From: Spirosoma endophyticum | Lineage (GTDB): Bacteria; Bacteroidota; Bacteroidia; Cytophagales; Spirosomataceae | Assembly (NCBI RefSeq): GCF_900112365.1 | Contig: NZ_FOLQ01000030.1 | Coordinates: 1 to 50,039, forward strand | DNA: 50,039 nucleotides | Direction of reading: 5' to 3' | Part shown: piece by piece, positions 44,142 to 50,039 of the stretch | Numbering within the stretch: position 1 is the stretch's first letter | Layout of the letters: every line of letters begins with the position of its first letter | Program-made: the position numbers and the translations under genes | Notes under the pieces: generated by a model | The model's database searches: none | Told to the model about the DNA's origin: nothing | Seen by the model: the letters and a program-made list of their open reading frames with translations, nothing else

Positions 44142-46947
44142 GGTAATTTGGTAAAGTAATGGTAAATGTGGTGCCTTTGGCCTCTTCGCTACGAACGTCC
44201 AGCCTGCCCCCCTGGACGTTCACAAACTGGTGGGCAATGACCAGCCCTAAGCCGGTTCCCTGAATGGAGGAGGCATTTCTGGCCCGAAAAAAAGTCTGAA
44301 AAAGGTGAGGCAGGTCCTGGAAGGGTATACCGATTCCCTGATCGATCACCGAAATGAGAAGCTGATTCGGTTTAAACACAAGATGTAGTTCCGGATCGGT
44401 CTTCGAAAATTTGAACGCATTCGAAAGCAGATTAACGAGTACATGTCCCATTAGCTTATCGTCCAGATACGACGGTACGGGAGTCCCTTCCACCGTTATG
44501 CGGACGGTACGATTATCTGGGCGCTGGTGAAAATGGGTGCCGATAATTCCCTGACAGTACATCGGGACATCGATCAATCGCGGATTGTAAACCAGCTTGC
44601 CGGCTTCGATCTGGCCGATGGTCAGCAGGTCGGAGAGCAACTCATCAAAGGATCGGATTTCATTTTTTATAACGGTTAAATGCCGTTGTATCGAAGGCCT
44701 GACGGTAGCTTCGGGCCGGTCGAGATAGAGTTCGATGAGATCAACACTGGACTGGATGGTGGCCAAGGGTGTGCGAAACTCGTGTGAAGCCGTGGAGACA
44801 AACTGCGATTTCAGTTTATTGAGTTCCTGTTCCCGTTCCAGCGACTGCTGTAACAGCAATTCTTTCTCTTTCTGGCTGGTAATGTCGCTGGCAATGCCGA
44901 TGCACCGCAGGATTTCCCCCCCACTGTCTTTCATCACAAAACTGCGAACATTGAGCCAACGAATCAAGTCGTCCCTTCCTCGAACTCGGTACTGAACGGG
45001 AATTTCCTCCCCCTGGCGATACCGTTCGAATGCCGCTTCTACCATCGGACGGTCTTCGGGGATGACCGAATTCAGGAACGAGTAAGGATCGTCGTAGAGA
45101 CTTTGGGATGTAAGGCCAAAAACGCGTTCATAGGCCGGATTGATATATAATAATTGAAACGGATCGGCCGACTGAATCCAGAAAACTTCATCCACGTTTT
45201 CGGCAATTTCCCGAAACCGCTGTTCGCTTTCCCTCAGGGCATCTTCGGCCTTTTTTCGCTCAGTAATATCCCGGGCTGAAGAATAGATCAGTTTCTCATA
45301 CCGTTTGGCGCGCCATTGGATCAGGCGATAACTACCATCTTTGTGCTGATATCGGTTTACAAAACCGTCAATGACGGGCGTCTGGTAGGTTTGTAACGAT
45401 TCGTTGCGGTCGTCGGGGTGAATAAATTCGAGAAAGTAATGCCCCTCAATTTCTTCCGCCAGATAGCCTAACGTCTCGGTCCAGGCCTGATTTACTTTTA
45501 AAAAATGCCCGTCCAAGCTGGTAATGCAATGGAGGTCGAGCGCCCGTTCAAAGAAGATCTTTAGCTCACGACTCGTTTTTTCAGCCTTTTCTTCGGCGGC
45601 TTTCAAGGCCGAAATATCCGTTGCCATCCCGACGTATCCTGTCACCTTTCCGCCCTCATCCTTTAAGGTGCTAGCCGTCATAAAAACCGGGATACGTTGT
45701 CCTCTTTTACCCAGGATTAAGCATTCGGTGTGAAAAAAACCATCCGTTTCCAACGCCATTTTAAGTAGTTCTGATGTGGGGAGGTCGGAAGAAGGGTGGT
45801 ACGAAACGAGGGGTACAGGATTTTCCGGTGTGCCTGGTTCAATCTGAACGACGCAACCGATCAATTCTTCGGGTTTATAGCCTAACAACTGTTCGATCGC
45901 CCGGTTCGCCGTTCGAACGATCCCGTTGATATCCGTTGAAACGATCGCCTGACCGGCATGTTCCAGAATTGCATTTTGCCAGGCCGAAAGTTGCCCGATC
46001 TTTAGCGTACGCTCCGCAACATGCTGCCCTAAATTTTCGGTCTGGGTCTGTAGCTGCTGCTCCGTTCGTTTCAGTTGCGAGATATCCTGTACGCATACTA
46101 GGACTCGTTCTCCGATTGGAACCATAGATATGTTACACCAAATCGGCCCGTGTCCAACGGTTACCTGCCATTGGAAGTGGAGAGGTTGGCCGGTTTGTTG
46201 AACCGTTTTTAATCGGTCGAACAGGCCAGCCGTAACGGCCGTCGCAAACAGGGTATTGAGTGTACTGCCGGTCATCTGTTCGACGCTCTGTCCAGCAATA
46301 ACAGCGTTGGCGCCATTGGTGAAAACATACTTGAAATCAGTCAGTTCACCGTTCGAATAAACTGGTTCGAAAAGGGTCAACCCTGCCGGACAGCTACTTA
46401 CGACGGCTTGTAATAGCGCATTAGTATCATTCAGCAACTGATTGGCCTGGCTTAGCAAGGTCTGACTCCGACGCAGTTTCAGGAGCGATACAACCTGCTG
46501 GGCCAGCGATTTAAGGGTTGTGGCCTGTTGATCGGAGAGGTGCCGTGGCTGATGATCCATTACACATAAGGTGCCCAGTGCCTGTCCATCCTCATCAACC
46601 AGCGGGACACCCGCGTAGAAGATAACAGGCGGGTCGGTTAACGTAAATGGGTTTTGGGCGAAGCGTTCATCCGCGCGGACATCCATCACCTCCATAAGCT
46701 GGGTTGGCGTTTGAATGGCATGTGCACAGAATGAATATTGCCGGGGCGTCTCCTTGAGGGTAAGACCTTGGGCTGCTTTAAACCACTGACGCTCATCATC
46801 CAAAAAGGTAATCAGTGAAATGGGCGTTTGACAGATATGGGTAGCTATTTGGGTTATAGCGTCATATTCCGCTTCCGGTAAGCTATCGAGAATAGTATAA
46901 CTCATGAGCGCCTGTAAGCGCTGCTGCTCGGTTTCTGATACAGTCAT
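44116..46947 (-). CDS. Multi-PAS/GAF sensor histidine kinase
   Basis: A 943-aa soluble kinase. GAF at about 20-165 (DAITQIATHICQTPISLITF, ADERFAQNPFTLTDPPVIFY). Four PAS units follow at about 185-295, 325-450, 460-575 and 580-700, seen in ILEHAGQAIVSTDINGIVRT, HCITSLDGHFLKVNQAWTET and DEVFWIQSADPFQLLYINPA. HisKA has H722 in TASHEFRTPLATIQSSVDLI. HATPase shows LLSNAFKFSKTDPEL, VIDQGIGIPFQDLPHLFQTF and GTGLGLVIAHQF. No membrane span, so it senses cytoplasmic signals. It overlaps a response regulator gene by 26 bp, but that partner is a pseudogene, so the kinase is now without its neighbour regulator. Confidence 0.93.
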   Translation of the reverse strand: MTVSETEQQRLQALMSYTILDSLPEAEYDAITQIATHICQTPISLITFLDDERQWFKAAQGLTLKETPRQYSFCAHAIQTPTQLMEVMDVRADERFAQNPFTLTDPPVIFYAGVPLVDEDGQALGTLCVMDHQPRHLSDQQATTLKSLAQQVVSLLKLRRSQTLLSQANQLLNDTNALLQAVVSSCPAGLTLFEPVYSNGELTDFKYVFTNGANAVIAGQSVEQMTGSTLNTLFATAVTAGLFDRLKTVQQTGQPLHFQWQVTVGHGPIWCNISMVPIGERVLVCVQDISQLKRTEQQLQTQTENLGQHVAERTLKIGQLSAWQNAILEHAGQAIVSTDINGIVRTANRAIEQLLGYKPEELIGCVVQIEPGTPENPVPLVSYHPSSDLPTSELLKMALETDGFFHTECLILGKRGQRIPVFMTASTLKDEGGKVTGYVGMATDISALKAAEEKAEKTSRELKIFFERALDLHCITSLDGHFLKVNQAWTETLGYLAEEIEGHYFLEFIHPDDRNESLQTYQTPVIDGFVNRYQHKDGSYRLIQWRAKRYEKLIYSSARDITERKKAEDALRESEQRFREIAENVDEVFWIQSADPFQLLYINPAYERVFGLTSQSLYDDPYSFLNSVIPEDRPMVEAAFERYRQGEEIPVQYRVRGRDDLIRWLNVRSFVMKDSGGEILRCIGIASDITSQKEKELLLQQSLEREQELNKLKSQFVSTASHEFRTPLATIQSSVDLIELYLDRPEATVRPSIQRHLTVIKNEIRSFDELLSDLLTIGQIEAGKLVYNPRLIDVPMYCQGIIGTHFHQRPDNRTVRITVEGTPVPSYLDDKLMGHVLVNLLSNAFKFSKTDPELHLVFKPNQLLISVIDQGIGIPFQDLPHLFQTFFRARNASSIQGTGLGLVIAHQFVNVQGGRLDVRSEEAKGTTFTITLPNYHGHADFSH

Positions 46948-47014
46948 AAAACGGTAGGTTACAGAATGGTCAATCGCTTAAGCTTTAGGAGCCATGCTGT
47001 TTTATCTTTGGGGC

Positions 47015-48136
47015 TTATGCCGATTTATTCAGTGAAAGAACACGATCCATAAGTGAAAGCTGGAGCGTCACTTTCGTAAGGCCCTCTGGCTTACTATCAA
47101 TCTGTAAGTGGCCCTGGTTCATCTCGATTAGGGTTTTGACGATGAACAAGCCCAGCCCCGAACCCTGCTGCTCGTAATAATTGCGGTCAAACTGAGTGTA
47201 CGGAGCAATCCGGAGAATATCGCTGGATTTAAACGCACGTCCCCAATTGGTAATGGTTAGCTGATAGTACTCCTCACTAATCAGCCCCGACACACAAACT
47301 TCACGACCTCTTTCCGAAAACTTAATCGCATTGTCTATCAACTCCTCCAGTATCTTGGTCAGGCTGTGGGGCGGTACGCGTAGATGGGCCATTTCGGTAG
47401 CAATAAGGATGGTTGCAGGCTGTTCATGCTCTTTCTCAATCGTTTGTTTAAGCCGTTTAACAAGCGCATCGAACACATAGGAGTTGCCCTGGCTTAATGC
47501 ATCGTATTCAGCTGAGCCATGCGGGTGGATAAGTAAATTGGTGAGACGTTCATTTTCGAGGGTTCTTTTAAGCCGTAAGCAACACCTCATCATCTGGTCC
47601 AGCATAGACTCCATCTCGGAGGAGTCGAGCGTAGGGTGATCTTCCTTTAATAGGCCGATAAAGCCCATAATCCCGGCTAGGGGTGTGTTATGCTCATGAA
47701 TCGTGACACGACCCAGGTTGGTTAGATAGTCGGTCAACTGGACCTGTAATTGGTTGTTGCGAATCTGCTCTCGCTTCAACCGGGTTTCGATGGATTTTAG
47801 TAAGTCTTTACTTGTAAAGGGTTTGATGAGGTAGTCATCAGCGCCTGAGACCATACCTTGGCGGAGGTCATCGGGTTCGGCTCTGGCAGTGAGAAAAATG
47901 AAGGGTACGTGACTCAGCGAACGGTGAGCGCGAATGGACTCCAGTACCTGATAACCGTTCATTCCGGGCATCATGACATCGCAAAGTATCAAATCGGGTT
48001 GTGATTGAATGGCTCGGTTTATGCCTTCATGACCATCGGCGGCTGTATCGACCATAAAGCCTTGTAGTGTAAGCAGTTCGGCTACGTTCTCACGAATAGA
48101 TAACTCATCTTCGATGACTAATAACTGCGTTTTCAT
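47015..48136 (-). CDS. REC domain - histidine kinase fusion protein
   Basis: A 373-aa protein with a receiver domain first (REC 4-120; phospho-acceptor D53 in LILCDVMMPGMNGYQ, Lys in GADDYLIKPF). A kinase core without sensor domain follows: a variant dimerisation helix with His in RVTIHEHNTPLAGIMGFIGL (about 145) and an HATPase domain (LEELIDNAIKFSERG, NWGRAFKSSD and GSGLGLFIVKTL). REC-first kinases act as relay nodes that are activated by phosphorylation from another kinase. It is the first gene of a leftward unit with the multi-PAS kinase 67 bp downstream. Partners are inferred from proximity. Confidence 0.92.
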   Translation of the reverse strand: MKTQLLVIEDELSIRENVAELLTLQGFMVDTAADGHEGINRAIQSQPDLILCDVMMPGMNGYQVLESIRAHRSLSHVPFIFLTARAEPDDLRQGMVSGADDYLIKPFTSKDLLKSIETRLKREQIRNNQLQVQLTDYLTNLGRVTIHEHNTPLAGIMGFIGLLKEDHPTLDSSEMESMLDQMMRCCLRLKRTLENERLTNLLIHPHGSAEYDALSQGNSYVFDALVKRLKQTIEKEHEQPATILIATEMAHLRVPPHSLTKILEELIDNAIKFSERGREVCVSGLISEEYYQLTITNWGRAFKSSDILRIAPYTQFDRNYYEQQGSGLGLFIVKTLIEMNQGHLQIDSKPEGLTKVTLQLSLMDRVLSLNKSA

Positions 48137-48483
48137 TTTTGGTCAAAAGAGTGTATGGTGGATTCGGTAGTTTGGTATTGCCTGGATCGAGGTGTAATAC
48201 TGAGCTTTTACTTAAAAAACACGTAGGGCCTTCTTAAACCGACGAAGCCTCGCTTTATAGGTAGTATTATTTGACTGTGAGCAAATCCTTAGGTCTAAAT
48301 AGACTTGCTGAGTAGCTAGCTGTATAATAAATAAAAATAATAGCACCCGCTATGCGTAGGGAGCTTGCCGTGATTATTCTAAAAAAATCGAACTAGAATC
48401 GAAAAAATGCTGCCTTAGCTTTGTTTCGGCCATTTGAGGTTGCTCATTTTCGATAACATTCAACCTAATACGCTCACTAATAC
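48137..48483. other. Divergent intergenic region
   Basis: It separates the leftward REC-kinase operon and the rightward 111-aa gene, so it holds both promoters. It is AT-rich, with a 23-bp tandem duplication at its right end (48467-48512). No other element was recognised. Confidence 0.45.
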
Positions 48484-48512
48484 ATGAACAATACGCCCAC
48501 TAATACATTTAA
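48467..48512 (+). repeat. Tandem 23-bp duplication across a start codon
   Basis: Units AATACGCTCACTAATACAT at 48467 and AATACGCCCACTAATACAT at 48490 differ at one position over 19 bp; the remaining four bases differ (GAAC versus TTAA). The start codon at 48484 lies in the first unit. Confidence 0.8.
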
Positions 48513-48819
48513 TAAGACAGTGAGTCGAACCGATTGGCAACGGGAAGTAGAAGCTTTGTATAACAACTATTATTTGATTTCTCTATTACTAACTTACCCG
48601 TCGACTGCATCGGCTTATGAGGTTAGTAAGTTCCGACGTTTACAGTCAGCTTTGATCAAAACTATTGAACAATTTGTCGCCGAATTAGATCAGCAAACAA
48701 AGCAAACTCAATCGCCGTCGGCCATCGTCTGTTTGCTGAAGAGTCATATAGCGGTTATGCAACAGCTTAACGGTCAAATCGGTAATCTGTTAAAGGAACA
48801 AGTGGCTGGTGTGAGCTAA
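48484..48819 (+). CDS. Hypothetical protein, 111 aa, helical
   Basis: A small soluble protein, mostly helical (WQREVEALYNNYYLISLLLT, FRRLQSALIKTIEQFVAELD, CLLKSHIAVMQQLNGQIGNL), possibly a four-helix or coiled-coil fold. No family recognised. It sits inside the signalling island, divergent from the REC-kinase gene and convergent with the REC-AraC gene, so a link to these systems (for example as a phosphotransfer-like helical protein) is conceivable. No typical HPt histidine motif is evident. The start codon is within a tandem duplication, so the N-terminal residues NNTPTNT were probably added recently. Confidence 0.65.
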   Translation: MNNTPTNTFNKTVSRTDWQREVEALYNNYYLISLLLTYPSTASAYEVSKFRRLQSALIKTIEQFVAELDQQTKQTQSPSAIVCLLKSHIAVMQQLNGQIGNLLKEQVAGVS

Positions 48820-48886
48820 GGAGCGTAAATAAGTTGTCCGTCTTAATGTTGGCATTGAATCATTCGATGCGTATCGGGTGCCAACG

Positions 48887-49651
48887 TTATTGGTTGGGTA
48901 AAGCCGTTTTCGGGCGGTGTTGTTGTCTAAAACGCAGGGGTGACTCACCATTGGCTTCCTTGAAACTGAATGAGAAATAAGATAGACTCCCAAAGCCGCA
49001 TCGGTCGGCAATCTGCTGAAGACTATAGTCGGTTTCTAACAGAAACGCTGTAGCCTTACGAAGACGGTGGTCTTTTAGCAGTTCACTAAAGTTCCGTCGG
49101 AGGTATTTCTTTAGATTCCGTTGCATCGCCGACAGACTCATGTTCATTTCCAAAGATAATTTATCGGCGGTCAAGGATGGATTACGAGCATGCTGCTCGA
49201 GTAGCTCGCTAAAGCGCTTAATGAACTGAATTTCGGTTTCCTGATGAGCGGCCGCCTGCTCTAATTGGTGCAATACTAACTCGGTTTGTCCACGGGTGAT
49301 ATTATTAACTTTTAGGAGTAGTTCTTTTTGCAGGAAGGGCTTGAACAAATAATCAACAGCGCCTTCTTCTAAGCCCAGAAGCTTGTCCTGTTCGGTTACT
49401 CGGGCAGTTATAAAAATAACCGGAATTGAACGGTAAAGAGCGTGTCGGTTTGTTGCCCGGATAAATGCAATGCCGTCCATGTTCGGCATCATGACGTCGC
49501 ACAAGATTAGATTGGGCAGAAAAGAGGGTAGTAATTCAAACGCCCTGATTCCATCCGGTGCGGTTTTAACTTCGTGATTACTTAATTCGAGCTGCTCACT
49601 GATATTTTCCCTTAACTGCAAGTCATCCTCGACCACTAATATTTTTGCCAT
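48887..49651 (-). CDS. Response regulator with C-terminal AraC-type DNA-binding domain
   Basis: A 254-aa regulator. The REC domain (1-120) has ED/DD pocket residues in ILVVEDDLQL, phospho-acceptor D52 in LILCDVMMPNMDG and Lys in AVDYLFKPFLQKE. The AraC-type double helix-turn-helix lies at about 155-245: LTADKLSLEMNMSLSAMQRN, RLRKATAFLLETDYSLQQIA and CGFGSLSYFSFSFKEANGES. This is the only intact DNA-binding output protein in the island, so it may be the terminal target of the nearby kinases. That link is inferred from location. It ends 67 bp from the convergent 111-aa gene. Confidence 0.93.
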   Translation of the reverse strand: MAKILVVEDDLQLRENISEQLELSNHEVKTAPDGIRAFELLPSFLPNLILCDVMMPNMDGIAFIRATNRHALYRSIPVIFITARVTEQDKLLGLEEGAVDYLFKPFLQKELLLKVNNITRGQTELVLHQLEQAAAHQETEIQFIKRFSELLEQHARNPSLTADKLSLEMNMSLSAMQRNLKKYLRRNFSELLKDHRLRKATAFLLETDYSLQQIADRCGFGSLSYFSFSFKEANGESPLRFRQQHRPKTALPNQ

Positions 49652-49732
49652 TACGGGTAGCTATATACATCATATCAAAAGTAAATAAGTAGTCCGTGAG
49701 AAATAGTTTGCATTATTTTCTAACTTGCCCTC

Positions 49733-50039
49733 ATGGGACGAGTAAATACTCCGGTTCTAACCGATATCCAACGTGCCGATTTAGAACGTGAATTAAAAAC
49801 CAATGATAGCCATAGCTTTCGGATGCGTTGCCAAGCCATCCTACTCAAAGCGGCTGGCCGTAAATCGAAAGATGTTGCCCAGATTGTGGGCATGTGCCAT
49901 GTGAGTGTTAATAGCTGGCTGAAACGCTTTAAAACCGATGGACTCGCAGGACTACAAACCAAACCAGGACGGGGACGTAAACCCTTGCTGGATAAAGTAG
50001 CCGACAAAGATGCGGTGCTAGCCGCTGTCAAAGCCAACC
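49733..50039 (+). CDS. IS630-family transposase, N-terminal part (runs off the window)
   Basis: The frame starts at ATG 49733 (MGRVNTPVLTDIQRADLERE) and is open to the window end. Residues 25-75 form a helix-turn-helix (SFRMRCQAILLKAAGRKSKD, VAQIVGMCHVSVNSWLKRFK) followed by DGLAGLQTKPGRGRKPLL, the typical start of IS630/Tc1-mariner transposases. The catalytic DDE domain lies beyond the window, so integrity cannot be judged. The left end of the element is probably close to 49681, where GTAAATAAGT starts; a near-identical 18-mer is found at 48825. Confidence 0.88.
   Translation, partial: MGRVNTPVLTDIQRADLERELKTNDSHSFRMRCQAILLKAAGRKSKDVAQIVGMCHVSVNSWLKRFKTDGLAGLQTKPGRGRKPLLDKVADKDAVLAAVKAN

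Overview
The window looks like a chromosomal accessory region of a Bacteroidota bacterium close to Spirosoma and other Cytophagales. This is an inference from the gene families (tandem DUF2382 stress proteins, CPBP protease, hybrid PAS/GAF histidine kinases, AraC-type response regulators, TMEM175) and from start sites that mostly lack Shine-Dalgarno motifs. No tRNA, rRNA or CRISPR array was seen.

Layout. 0-9 kb: a truncated GH3 glycosidase ending in a 52-bp palindrome, then envelope and stress genes: a DUF937/OmpA protein, two DUF2382 proteins in one operon, a secreted PBCV-adaptor-like protein, DUF1206, DUF937, and a BesA-type esterase. 9.5-10.5 kb: a decayed alpha/beta hydrolase. 10.7-14.8 kb: an intact three-gene molybdenum hydroxylase operon (2Fe-2S, FAD and molybdopterin subunits; paoABC-like). 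15-26 kb: sparse, eroded DNA with many pseudogenes (an N-terminally truncated F420-type oxidoreductase, an AraC regulator with an ochre stop, an NTF2-like gene split by a complete IS256-family element) among small intact genes (SnoaL-like, DinB, CPBP protease). 26.6-33 kb: hydrolase, VOC protein, a flavin monooxygenase divergent from a MarR regulator, and an RsbRD_N-type histidine kinase. 33.9-40.7 kb: zinc alcohol dehydrogenase with a membrane-anchored partner, TMEM175 channel, a frameshifted major-royal-jelly-like gene, a UvrA2-type ABC ATPase rich in G+C at codon ends, and an ABM monooxygenase. 41-49.7 kb: a signalling island with a hybrid kinase, a multi-PAS kinase overlapping a response regulator pseudogene, a REC-kinase protein and a REC-AraC regulator. 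An IS630-type transposase runs off the right edge.

The strongest unexplained signal is a dispersed intergenic element. Four copies (15117, 17532, 20225, 30999) contain two 30-nt inverted-repeat modules whose starts are exactly 81 bp apart. In the left module the arm sequences differ between copies while pairing is mostly kept. Three partial copies (25291, about 26350, 43633) exist. All lie on the + strand, and most follow the 3' ends of + strand genes. A second hairpin family (GTCTCA...TGAGAC) is interleaved with it. Together they suggest a structured mobile or regulatory repeat family that I do not recognise.
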